A stretch of 64,000 nt of DNA from Russula earlei (taxonomy: Eukaryota > Basidiomycota > Agaricomycetes > Russulales > Russulaceae), in assembly GCA_025769875.1 (NCBI GenBank), contig JAGFNK010000178.1:1-64000 (forward strand). The letters run 5' to 3'. The notes under the pieces are model-generated. The model was not told the origin of the DNA. It did not search any database and saw only the letters and a list, made by a program, of their open reading frames with translations. Below, one piece after another: positions 10,081-21,540 of this stretch (position 1 is its first letter; the number at the start of each line of letters is the position of its first letter). Position numbers and translations under genes: made by a program.

Positions 10081-12831
10081 ACCCACTCATATCATTCTGT
10101 TGGACAAATTATTAACCTCATACATCTACATGATTCCTTGCTTGTTTTCAGTTTGGCATTGTAAAATGCCTACATTAGTATTCCTCTGTCATAGCTTAGC
10201 TGCATGGACAGTGAAATTATTGCACTATTATCAGTGCTTATTATCAATTTTCAATTCAAAATTATAGAACAAGAACCTTGAATTATCATAATTGCAAAAT
10301 TATTGTCCATAATAATGATAATGGTTGATAAAATTATTAGGGGGTAAACTGGCAATGATCATTTCAGTTTTTGATAAATGACGCTAGCGAGTGTTAATTA
10401 TCTCTCGCTAGCGCGGGAGGTTTTTCCTGATGGAACCAACTTTGCTGCAAAGATGGTCTGCCGCGGGACTCATGCTGTATCATCGTCCGATCGCAACTTC
10501 TTCCAGGACTTGGACGTGGGAAAGAGAAAGACGCCATGCAGCCTTCCGCAAATCCGTGCGATGGTCGCTACCTGCCGTACGACGTTCCCCCAGGGTATAT
10601 CAGTCCGATCGAGCCGTAGGCGCGCGCTTCGATTTCTACGGATGAAATGATGCAGATGTCCACCCGTATCCCCAGTGCGTTTTTCAGCAAACAAAGAGAT
10701 TCCGAATCTGCGACGATGCGATGAGTTCTGCTGACGGCAGGGAATTTTGAGTTAGTAGCGGGGCGGGGCAAAGCCGATGAGCGATCTAGGCCAGACGATA
10801 TGGATCTGAGAGGCGGCGCGGAAATTCATAACGACTGAATACGTTCCATTAACTACTTTGCGTTGACTTCCATTCCATTGTGACATGACATGGAGTACAG
10901 TACCGTAGATAAGATTTGCAACCCCAGATCGGAGGTCAGGCCTGAACTCCGATCGTTAATCAATTCGATTCAGCACCTTGCAAACGCGGGCTGTCGCCAT
11001 CGACGACAAAGTCAACTCCGCGAGTGCCTTCTCGTAAATCAGATTCGGGCTTATGGAAGACCGTGCACCTCCTTTGCTCTCGAAGAGATTAAAGCCCGAG
11101 GGCCCTCGGACGTCGTCATCTTACCGGTACGCAGGTCCGATTGTCCGAACCAAGTCGCGCTCGCACGGAAATGGCTTATCGCTACGACGATGTACCTTAT
11201 TTCTTCCCCGGTAACTCACTTGCCCATGTACACCGAACGAGTTGTCTCGTTAGTTAGTTTATCTTTGATAAGATAAAAAAAGGGAACGCCCTTGCGATCA
11301 CAGAGATGGCGCACAAGAAATGCAGATCGATCCACTGTCCACACCGAACTGGGCAAAATCGCACGGGGTGGAGGACCAAGCGCATTTCAAGCGAAGTGGC
11401 GGCGACCTGCTGCTCCCTGCTGCAGCAGCTGCAGGTAAGGCATTCGCGCCGCAACGAAACGGATCAGATGATGATGCCAAGATTGACGTCATTTCAAAGC
11501 GGGTCGACCTCGAAGCATCACTGGCGCAAAGTGGCGACTGTGGCGTCTGTTGGAGATGATAGGGGTGGGGGGGAAAGGGGGTGGAGGTGAGAGGTGAGCG
11601 GGGTTTTTGATGAGGGCAAGACACAGAGGCGAAGAGGCCTTGGAAATGCGAGCGAACGGAAGCGAAAGACGAACTCGTCGATGTGGGAAACGGGCCCGGT
11701 CGGGATCCCCTCCCCTAATTTTTTGTGTCCCGTCCGTCCTTGCGTCCTCCCCTGGCCTGGCCCTGCGACTGGAGGCGCAGGGGCGAGATGTCAAAGGTGG
11801 CGCAGGACAGCATCGACGGGTTCCATTGACCCCCGCGTGGCAGGTTATGGCGCTACGTAGGCGGAGTGCGAGCGCTCGGAGAAGAAGCGGAGTGGAAAGA
11901 GCGGAGCGAAAAGGAGCCTCCATATGTGTTTCGTTTGTTCCTGTCCTATCTACCAGGTCCAGCGGGGCGCAAAGTGGCTGGCGGCGTAGTATGGAACTCG
12001 AAAAGAGGGGTGAGGGGGAAACAGAGGATAGCCAAGGCGGGGGGATATCAAACGTGCGGAGTGGAAAGGGAAGGGGAGGAACAGGGCAGGAGGACGTCAC
12101 GTGTGACTCGACGATCATTGCCGTATAATTATAATTTGAAAATTTTCGAATCAATGCCTTCATTCTTTCAACGCCTTCATTCCTTAGCGATTGCGGGCTG
12201 CCCTGGCGATGCAAGGGACACATCCTTTTTTTTTCTAGGGACGGTCCCGAGGGGACAGGGACCAGGGGACAGCGAAAAGGAAGGTGGAGTGAGAGTAAGG
12301 CAACATCCAGACATCGTTTACGCCCCGGTTAAAAGATTACGGTATCATCAACCTGTGCGATACGTCGCTGACTATGAACCATGCAAGTCCTTCCGCTAGG
12401 CACGCCATCGCGACGCGACAACATTATGTCAACGGAACTCGTGGCACGCCGTAAACTATGCACGAGAGCAAAGAGTTGATAAATTATAGGTCGAGCAAAA
12501 ATCTAAGGGTGTCGTTGCATCGAAAACGTAAAGTTACAATTGAGCCAACCGGGTCAGAATGAAACGGTGCAATCACCGCGCATGGACAGAACGATGGACG
12601 ATAACGATATACATACGAATGGGTCCAGACAAACTCCCCCGTGAACGACGAGAAATGGAAATGAGACGTGCCAAGTGACTATCATAATTCTGCAAGCGCC
12701 GCAGAGAAAGGGAGAAAGGGCACACGGCGGTGGACTATCTTGACTTGAATGCTTATCTCGCACCCCATTGGAGGCGACCACACTGCAGGAACAGGGGTGC
12801 TCAAATGAGGGATACCGTACGGGGGCGTATT
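10081..12831. other. Intergenic DNA, no supported gene
   Basis: A/T-rich up to 10370, then base composition turns GC-rich, marking the edge of the repeat block. Several open frames exist at 10378-12400, including a Pro/Ser/Arg-rich one on the minus strand at 11489-12223. They overlap on both strands, lack a recognisable domain and look like by-products of GC content. 3' sequence of the EOS1 gene may extend into 12554-12831. Confidence 0.4.
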
Positions 12832-14212
12832 CTAACACCCACTGAGCTCACGACGCAGGGCCTCGGCCCAGGCCATGACAAAATAGCACAGGGCCATCGG
12901 GAGGCCGCACTTGATCAGTACCTCGTTCCAGTCCCACCGTCGCCCACCCCAGCGCCCACCGAGCTTGAGCCGCCAACTCTCGCCGCCACTGCTGTTTTCC
13001 CACCAAAGGTTGCTTGTCACCCATAATTGGACGGCCCGGGAGCAGGAAGTGAAGCTGCCGATGACTGCCCAACAAATGACGGGACGCTCTTCGTGCCCGA
13101 TCAGGGTTAGGCTGAAATGTGTTGCAGGCCAACAGATGGCCTGCAAGGCCAGGAGACGAATCAGGGTTGATAACGGGGGATAGTACACCTTCCATCGCCG
13201 GAACAAACCAGTGGTCAGGCAGAGACATTGATAACCCGTGAGTGCCGCCTAGATACGACGGATCGAATTTCCTCGTGAACGTTTTCTCAAAAGAGCCTAG
13301 CAAGGTGACATACCCATAAAGCAGAGACGACGTAATCAATCGGAGCCCCTTTTCCATTCACGGGCGCGTGACATGCTTTGAACAGATTGTAAAGCACGCC
13401 GAATACCGCAGGCACAATCGAGAGCAGACGGGATGCCTCGAACAGGAGTGGCGTGATGACTTGCTCGAGAGTATTTGGCGGCACCAAGGGACCTGAGACT
13501 GGTACTATACGCGCCGTGGGTAGATGGCTCGGCTGGTTATGCGAGTTAAGCTTCGATCATGCAACGAGACGAGACGAATGTTTCTCACTGGCTCGTCCGC
13601 CTCAGTTTCGGTCTCGCCAGCGCCGAGCTGACCAGGAGCTGTGGTGATGCCCTTGGAGTGTCGAGGAAGGATGCGCGAGCGGAAGGCCGGCGCGCCGTGG
13701 CCAGGTTGCTTTGTCGGGTAAATCAAGCCGTCTTCGTCGTCGCCGACGGGTTCTGGCTCATAGTCGCTGTCCGGTTCTGTGCCCGGCGTGAGGCGCATGC
13801 GAGATGGCGTGTATTTCGCAAGGAAGGTCGCAGTCGAGATGTTATGGGAAAGGTGTGTCGAGGAGTGTGACTTTGTTACGAATGGGTACGGCGTGTATGG
13901 AGGCGGGGGACCCAGTGTGGAAGTCGTAGCGTTGCGCGGACGTACGGTGGATGGGGAAGATGGTGTGAAGAGGAAGGGACCGTTCGGGAAAGACGCGGCT
14001 GTAGCGGAAGACGCGCGCCTGCGGGTCTGAGTGCCGTTGCCTGATGCGGATGTACGCTTGCGAACAGTAGTAGAGCAGGTGGGTGTCGGCCCAGGCACCG
14101 TAGGGAGCGACGAGCCGCTTGAACGAGAGATGGCGGTGAATGTAAAATCAAGGCCAGGGCTTTGCAGCGGGGGGTGGTGTGTTTTGGTTGTTGTTCGCCT
14201 AACGTACGACAT
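12832..14212 (-). CDS. EOS1: Eos1-like ER membrane protein (N-glycosylation / oxidative-stress factor)
   Basis: Exons on the minus strand: 14212-13589, 13532-13314, 13248-12832; all junctions are phase 0 and give 419 aa. Intron 1 has donor GTGAGA, a CTTAACT branch-like motif and acceptor ACCAG. The first about 208 residues are a low-complexity Ser/Thr/Pro cytosolic region with an acidic patch. The conserved part follows: NTLEQVITPLLFEASRLLS, then GYQCLCLTTGLFRRWKVYYP, LLALQAICWPATHF, RPVICWAVIGSF and a GGRWGGRRWDW loop. Several hydrophobic stretches suggest 4-5 membrane segments. This matches, from memory, the fungal Eos1 family, described in yeast as an ER membrane protein needed for N-glycosylation and tolerance of oxidative stress. 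The family call is strong; the exact start (a Met at 14212) is less sure. Confidence 0.82.
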
Positions 14213-16745
14213 GAGGCGTGTTCGGGTGAGATGCGAGCGCAGGAAGAAGTGATAGGGATGGAGGGACGTATCGCACCTTTGAAAACGGGAACGTCTTGGA
14301 GGGTTTTATAAGTAGGAGATGATGGCGAAGCAGGGCAGGTGGGGAGGTCGTTCAATTCAATAATTGGATAAACAGGTCAGATCCCGATCTGGCCGTTAAT
14401 TGGGTTCCCCGGCACTCCCCGATCCTCCTCCTCCTTAGACCTCGTCCATTGCTCGCCGCGATTGCATCAACCACCACATGGGCATTTCAAAATAGCGACC
14501 TTTCGTTCCGTTGACCCGATGCATGTGCTATCTGCCTCTTTTGATGCCAACTCCGGCATACCCACGCGCTCATGTCGACCATGAATAGGTCAAGTCACCT
14601 CGTTATCAACGCGTCTAGACGAAATTATCGCATGCGGGGGCACTCAGAGACGCTTTCCCCGATCGCACTTTCATCCGAGAGTTAAGACCTTTGATCTCTA
14701 TGTCTATGTCATGCGATGACACTTTGTCTTCTGACACTGACGGCGTGCCTGCTTCGCAATCTCCATTCTTCGTCCAACAGGTACAGGTATGGAGGAAGCC
14801 ACCCTCAATGTGAGTGGGTTCTCCACCCACCCAGGTGCACTGCATCGCTTCTCGCCCTAGCCTCTCTACTTTATCATATTTATCATAGATCTGCCCAGGC
14901 CGCTTCTCTTCGGCTGGTTGTCCGATCAAGTCACGGTACGCGACGGCCATCTGGACCGAACTCACGGCAGGGGGTTGCCCAGACGGCGCTCCATCGGTCC
15001 GACCAGCGACCATCCGGAGCCCACTGGGGAAGTTAAACTCCGAAATGGTGATGTTTCCTCCGATAAGCAACAATGCCCGTTGCCGGCATGCAGAACTGGA
15101 GCGCCTCGCAATAAACTCGACGGCGGCTGTCAGCCACGTTAACCTACCTTCTCTCTGATTCTGGCCCCTCTGCGTCTAGGAAATACTGTACGTAGGGGAG
15201 CGTTCTCGAAGACTACGCAAGAATAGCCCCGACGGAGACATTGGTCCCTTCCTCTATTCTTTTTTTTTTTCGCTCCTACCTTTACACTCGCGCTATAAAC
15301 GCCGGAATGGCGTCAGGTTCCGGTCAGTGAGAAGCGTCAACCACGTTCGGAAAACGATATCATCATCCCCTGCCCATTCGACATACGCGATCGTGTCCGG
15401 CATCACACCTTACACACGCTTTCCGTCATCATCGAATGGTGTGATTCAATCGACCTTTACGAGCCCGAGCATCCGAGTCCCCTCCCCGCTAACGGGATGA
15501 TCCGTGACCATGCGTCATGCGTCATGCGTCATGCGTCATGCGTCAAGCATCAAACGTGTCGTATATGGGAGGGAGTGGGATTGTCGTTCTTGTCGCTTAC
15601 GCTTACCTGCACTACAAAGCCTGACGGCCTAACGATCTGCGCTTCCCTCGGATCTTCGTTGCACGAGATGCAATCGGATGAATGAACGACCACGACATCA
15701 CTGACCATCCCGAATCCGAATGTCTCCCGCATGACTGCCCATCACTTGCTCTTCCATTCCTCGATTCACCACCTTCCTTTCATCCTTGGAATCGTTGTTC
15801 TCTCTGTGTGTGTGCCGTTTGCCATCACACGTCGGGCTTTGCCTAAGGAAGTCATCCACCACGGGAAACGTTCTCCATCCACTAGCTACTTCGGTCTCCC
15901 TCGCATCTATCAAAATGTATTTCGGGCGGAAGTGCATACCTCCCCCGCCCCAACCCATCATAACCAGAAGGGGTGATGATCCACCGCCCACGCGCTCAGA
16001 AACGGATTCGCGCGTGTCCCTCTGAAGTCTGTTCCGTCGTTCGTCGAGCGCTGAGCCTTCGTCTTGTCTGATTGGAAAAGCTAATCGCGCCATCCGTCCC
16101 ACACGCCTTTGTTACCGCCTCGGGTTCCGAGAATCGTCGAGTAGGAGCCTTCTTTCTCCGATGACTGCGCTACATCACTTAATAAAAAAAAAGAAAAAAA
16201 GAAGACCGTCCCCCGCACCCCACACCAAGTCCGTTATTTTCTTTTTTCTTTTTTCTTTCTCCGCATACGTATAATTATTATGATACCGCATGCATCCTCA
16301 TCCCGGCGATCCGATCGTCGGCTTTACTTCTCCAAGGGTGACGCCCTCATCCTCGTCCTGTACGGTATTCGATTGGCAATGCCGCGGCCTGGTCTGCTAG
16401 CGGACGCTGCGTTTCGCGCTCCGAACGATACAAAAGTCAGTATCGGTCTTGCCGCGGTCCGGTTGTGTTGTCTTTTCGCGAGGGCGTCGTCGCTCTTGCA
16501 GCAGCAGCCTTGCAAGGTGGCGTACCGCATGTGGATCGATCTATTCCTTTCCAAGGGCGTCTGGCACAGGCGGGGTTTTTGGAGGACATATTCTTTATTT
16601 CAGTCAGACACGCTTCGATCGGGGGTACGGATACAGGGCACGCTTCAGATATAAATGTGAAGGAAGAAAGACAAAAAGGAAATTTTAAGAAAAAGAAACG
16701 GGTCACGACATAAGATTAAAAAAAAAAGAAGAGCGAGAACACCTA
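14213..16745. other. Intergenic DNA between EOS1 and Argonaute; hypothetical frames only
   Basis: No recognisable gene. A minus-strand frame at 15073-14615 (152 codons, with WVGGEPTHIEGG) and another at 16102-15698 are open, but have no recognised domain and no convincing splice context. A 7-base unit, ATGCGTC, is repeated five times at 15510-15544. A-rich and T-rich tracts at 16178-16260 may mark untranslated or terminator sequence. Confidence 0.4.
15510..15544. repeat. Five perfect tandem copies of ATGCGTC
   Basis: Five uninterrupted copies of the 7-mer stand in otherwise non-repetitive intergenic DNA. The opposite strand reads GACGCAT repeated, so each unit junction contains TGACGCAT, resembling a bZIP (CRE/ATF-like) recognition core. 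This may be a chance microsatellite or a cluster of regulatory sites. Confidence 0.85.
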
Positions 16746-19700
16746 TCAGAGGTAAAACATCACGTCCTGCAAGTTGGCGTGGAGCCCCTTGCCCCACATG
16801 CGCTTCGCGGCCTCGTACACGCGCTGTTCCGCGGCCTCGCGGGCCTTGCGCATGGCCGTGCTCGCCGACGCCGAGCTGCGCGTGCCGCTGTCGCCGATGC
16901 CGGTTTCGGTGCCGGTGCCAGCGCCAGCGCCGAGACCGCCTCCGCCGTCGTCCGTGCTGGACGCCGCGTCGCTTCCGGGGCCCTGGTTGAGGAAGCCGTG
17001 TATCCAGAAGCGGGCCTGCTCGCACACGATGTCCGCGTAGTAGGCGGGGGGCACGAGGCTGACGGCCTTGGTCGCGCGCGCGTACAGGTACGACGCGGCG
17101 TGCACGCCCTGCTGCACCATGTCGGCCGTGAGCGAGCTCTCGTCGTAGATGACGACGTAGTGCGTCGGCTTGACGGTGCCCTGCAGGCCCGAGTGCGCCT
17201 GGAGGTAAAAGTCAAAGTCGAGCATGGACGACACGCCCTTGTCGACGACCGTGCCCGGGCGCGTGTTCCCGTTCCGGTCGGCGAACTCCGAGTCCGTCGG
17301 GTAGAAGCGCGCGTTGTGCCGCTTGCCGCAGATGACGATGCTCAACGTCGGGTGGTACCGCGGGTTCTTGGGGTCGATGCGCTTGAACGCCTCGAATATC
17401 TGCGGCAGCTCCTCCTTGATCACCTTGTCGTACTGGCCCTGTTTTTGGGGTTGGTTTTGCTCGCGATCAGCGGAAAATCATCTCGCACGGGCGAGCGCGA
17501 AAACAACAAATTGGGGGAGGGGGGGGGGGGGGGGGTGGGGGAGAATACGCTACCTCTGACACGCCGTCACGGAAGACCATCATTCGCTTGGGAAGGATGT
17601 TGGAGCGCCTGCGGAACGCCTGCAGCCGCTCGATGATCATTTCTGAGAGATCCGCGATGCCCTATTCATATTTGAAAGGGGGGGGGGGGGGAGGGGTCAA
17701 GTGGGGGGTCACGCAGAGCCCGTGCTTTGTGCACTCACCTCCTGCTTGCTCTTCTGAAGGCGTAGGCTCGCAGGGAACTGCACAAAGTCCCTGTCGACGC
17801 TCGCGACGACGCCAGCGATGGACGGCGTGCCGGGGACGCTGGCCGGACCAGGATGTGTGACGTCCATGCCGACGAGGATGGTGGGCTCCTTGGTGAGCCA
17901 GCCGAGGGCATCGCCGCCGAGCCTGTGGTTGATCCCGCCGAGCTTCGTGTTGACCTTGAGCGCGACGTTGGACAGGTACTGGTCCTGCTTCTTCTCGTTG
18001 AGCGCCTTCTCGAGCAACAGGCACTGCGAGCGTATGCCAAACTTGACCGCGCATAGCCGCTTGATGCCCGGGTAGATGTAGTCGTCCTTCTTCTGCAGCA
18101 GGCACAGGACGAAGCTGATGTCCTTCGCCGCCCCGAACGCCTCGATCGTCCGCGAGATGCTCTCGAGCGCCCTGCGCCGCCCCATGTCGTCCTTGACTTG
18201 CGGGAGCTGGTCCGTGGCCAGGATCGTGGGCGGGTCCGGGCCGACGTCCATCCCGCTATTCTTGCATTTGTTACGGAACGCTTTGATGAAGTTGATGAGC
18301 CTCTCGTCCGTCGGACCCCTGAAGCTCAGCGTCTCCACGCCGTCGCGCACGACGAGGACCTTCCAGTTCCTCATCCGACCTCCGAGGTGGAACTTGACGT
18401 CGAGGATGTTCCAGCTCCCGTTTTGGACGCGCGGCACGCCCTTGCCGTACGTCACGCTGGGCGGCGGCAGCTCGCGGCCGGGGATGGCGATCATTTGGCT
18501 GGCGACGCGAATACGAAAGGACTGGAGGACCGACGTGGAGGGGTCGTAGCCCAGGCGTTTCAGCCCGTTCTCCATGATAACCGCCGAGTTCTCGGCCGGC
18601 CTGCGACTTGCGACCCTCAGCATCTCTGAGGTTTCCTTCGCACCGAGCTTGCCGAGGTGAGGCTCGCCGGGCTCTATGTCGCACAATTCTGCCGGGATAA
18701 ATCGCGGCTTTCCTGGGCTACCCACATCGATGACGGGCAGGTCGTCCGCATGTTGCAGGGTGATGTTGTACTCTGCCGTTCGCAGGTCAGGGACTATTGT
18801 GGGCGCTGGTCAGAAGCGAAGCATTTTGGCTCACTTTTGAAGAAAAAATCCTTGATGGAAGTCGTGCCGCCGAACTCCTGGCACGTGAAGGTCTGCCGGC
18901 TGGCAGAAACGCCTACGATGCGTTGAATGGTCATCATGCGCTTGAACCCCCGGTATCGCGTGGACACCTTGACTTTCCTCATGAACTCCCGGGGGATCGC
19001 CTCGAATGACGCCAGGCCAAAGGCGCGCAGCGCATCGGAGAGCTTTCCTGGCTCGTGGAATGCGGACATACAGATGTTGACGTTGACGAGGGCGAGCTTG
19101 TTGCCGGGCCTGATGGAGGAGTAGAAGCCCAGGAGTGCCCACGTGCGGGTGCCTATCCGCGCCTTGTGTTTCTCGTTGAAGAAATAACGGTTCCTTCCGA
19201 ACCGCCAACCCTGCTGCGCTGCCTCGCGTTGCATGACGAGATTGAGGGCGGAAATGATAGGATCTACGTCGTCCACCTTGTCGATGTTGGCAATATCGCC
19301 AGTCAGGAACCTGAAGACGTGCGGCCACAGTGATCAACAATGAGGGATCTCATGCCGCGATGCTCACCGTTTCAAAGGGTCCGTAGAGAGTTCCTTGTGG
19401 AACGAGACCTCGACGTTGTACTTGTCCGCGTTTTGTGGGGGCCGCGCGTCTCCCTCTTCAAAGAACACGACGCTGCCACGGATGGGCTCGGGAAGCGGCT
19501 TGGAGGAAACGAGGCGTTGGGCGCTGTCGTGGGCGATGTCGTTGACGAAAGGGAGGAGGATTGGCAGCTGCTCGAAGAGCGCGAGCACGCGCCGCTTCAC
19601 GCGGGGTTTCTGGGACTTGGGCTCGGGCGTGATCTGGACGATGTACTCGTAGATGGTGTCAGGCATGCTCTCGAGCGCAAAAAAGTTGGCCCTGAGCGCG

Positions 19701-19984
19701 ACGACGCGCCCGAGGGTGCCGTAGCCTGGGCGGGCGGGCCGCTCGGGACCCGAGAATGCGCGGCGCAGCCGCACGATGAGCTCGTCGGGAGCGTGCGCGC
19801 CCGGGTCGAGCTTCACTGGCAGGCCTTTGCTGTAGATGAGCGGTACGGGGGGGCCAAAGGCATCACCGCGAGATGCAGTGCGAGAAAGCGAAGAGGCACG
19901 ATCGGCGGTACTAGTGCCGCGGGCACGGCCAGGTCCAGGACCTGGTGGAGGGGCCCCTCTTCCGCGCGCTCTTTGTTGGCTCAT
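16746..19984 (-). CDS. Argonaute protein with complete slicer tetrad
   Basis: Five exons on the minus strand: 19984-19368, 19310-18835, 18793-17739, 17661-17554, 17438-16746. Phases close to 982 aa. Order: Gly/Arg/Pro-rich N-tail; N domain about 45-200; linker 1 with FYSSIRPGNKLALVNVN; PAZ about 285-400; MID about 420-590; PIWI about 600-960. The PIWI catalytic residues are readable: D675 in VGMDVTHPGP, E723 in LSEMIIERL, D748 in VFRDGVSEGQY and D888 in PPAYYADIV. This is a DEDD tetrad, expected to cut guide-matched RNA in RNA interference (QDE-2 type). Introns are 41, 57, 77 and 115 bp; two hold long G or C homopolymers. A Gly/Thr/Ser-rich insertion (about residues 905-945) lies between the last catalytic residue and the C-terminal VMFYL. 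It could silence the many transposons nearby (inference). Confidence 0.93.
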
Positions 19985-20295
19985 AGTGGATGTAAATCAG
20001 ATGGTTGGGATAGCTGGTGGTGATGATATGCGGGATGAAAGGGATAGTCGGTGGGCTGTGCTTGGCTGTAGTGGCGTTCGCTCGATGATATATGTATCGG
20101 GCGCTTCGAGTGGGCCTTTCCCCTGTCTGTCCGCACTGTGGACAAGTCCGTCTGGGATTTGCGCAGCTCACGGGGAGTGCTAGTGGGTGATGAAAGCTAT
20201 CAGCAGCAGAGATCGAGGTTGGCCAAACGAGTGAGGGAAGCGCCCGAGTCCATCACGCATCAAATATAATAAAATTATAAATAATACGGCAGTTG
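19985..20295. promoter_or_regulatory. Upstream region of Argonaute / downstream of cyclodeaminase gene
   Basis: About 310 bases separating two minus-strand genes. It should hold the Argonaute promoter and the 3' untranslated region of the ornithine cyclodeaminase gene would overlap it from the other side. The A/T-rich stretch at 20260-20284 contains AATAATAAAA-type sequence on the plus strand. No specific control site can be named. Confidence 0.35.
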
Positions 20296-21462
20296 TTAGC
20301 CATCACTGCGAAGGTCCACGCTTGCATCAAAGTCGGGTATCCTCGTACCAATCCCCATCTCCATCGCTCGAGTCACCACCGCGACAGAAATCGCCACATC
20401 CTGCGCTCCCACCCCCACAGACTTGAAGATAGTCACATCCCCCCCGTCCAACACTGAGGCAATCCGAGCTGCGTCGATCTCCACGTCACATTTCTCGTCG
20501 TGCACAGGTGCCCGAAGCAGCAGCTCGCCGACCTCTACCATGTCCTCCGGCGCGATGCCGGCACAGATAAGCTCGCCAGCCTCGAGGGCACACGCGCTGC
20601 GCGAGTCGACGAGCACGCGTGCGCGGCGGATGAGCGCAGAGTCAACCTCGGCCATCTCCGGCTTGTAGCTGCCCACCAAAATGATGTGAGTTCGGGGACG
20701 CACCCATTCCGATCGAAAGAGAGGCGCGGTGGAAGAGGTCGCACAGCACACGCAGTCGGCCTGGCGCACTGCGGACTCGACTTGTCCGAGAGAATCAACG
20801 CTGGATATGGCGGTGAACTGCGTTGTGGGGTGATCAGCACGCAGACACCCGAGGAGAGCGGTGACGCGGTCATTGATGCTGCGGTTGACGACGGTGATGC
20901 GAGTGATAGAAGGGTATGTGGCCAGGAGCTGCGTCACATGAGACCTGATCTGAGAACCGGCCCCGAATGCGACGAGAGACGTGAATCTGGCGGTCGCCGG
21001 TGGATGCAAAAGCACGGTCGCAAGAAGCGATCCTAGATGTGGGCCGAGTGATTCCTCGAATCAGAAACAGACCAACGACGTAGTTGCCAGTTGCGACGTA
21101 CCGGCTGCGGTACGAAGGGCGGTCAAGGAACGCGCATTGATGACCGCCTTTGCGGCTCCCGTGTTCTCGTCAAGGACCAGGGTCGTCGCGGGGAGGCCAC
21201 GAGTATCGCCCGCCACGGACGGAACTGAAACTACTTTGATTGCGGTGCCGATGTTGGCGATGCGTGCAGGCATGAAAAGGGCACGATGGCACGCCAGGTC
21301 TAATGCGGTGCGATGGGGTGCCTCCACGGACGGACGCGTGTCATCGGAGTGTGGGTGTGAGAGGGCAAAGAACGCGTGGGCGATGATAGACCTGAGGAGT
21401 TGTGGTGAAAATGAGGCGGATAAGATGGCGAGATGGGTTGCGGATAGAACGAGAAGAGCCAT
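20296..21462 (-). CDS. Ornithine cyclodeaminase / mu-crystallin family protein
   Basis: Two minus-strand exons, 21462-21102 and 21032-20296, with a 69-bp intron (donor GTACGT, phase 1), encode 365 aa. The start MALLVLSATHLAILSASFSP matches the usual family N-terminus. Next come the substrate-side segment ending in ARSLTALRTAAG, which spans the intron, and the NAD-binding Rossmann fold with VAFGAGSQIRSHV (GAGSQ at 144-148). After that come ADCVCCATSSTAPLF, a GSYKPEMAEVD segment and VTIFKSVGVGAQDVA near the end. Family members use NAD(P) to deaminate and cyclise ornithine to proline, or reduce related imines. The true substrate cannot be read from the sequence. Its start codon lies only 78 bp from that of the divergent ZIP gene. 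Confidence 0.9.
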
Positions 21463-21540
21463 GAGAGTGTCAGGACTGGTGCGGTACCTACGCGGAGGGG
21501 ATTACTAAAAGGCTCGCAAGTCACCCGTTCGACATCAGAC

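Noticed and set aside
11489..12223. 244-codon minus-strand frame rich in Pro, Ser and Arg
   Set aside because: Overlaps equally long frames on the other strand, has no domain or conserved text, and reflects GC-rich composition.
16779..17636. Long plus-strand open frame of 285 codons
   Set aside because: It is the antisense shadow of the GC-rich last exons of Argonaute; the minus strand holds the PIWI motifs.
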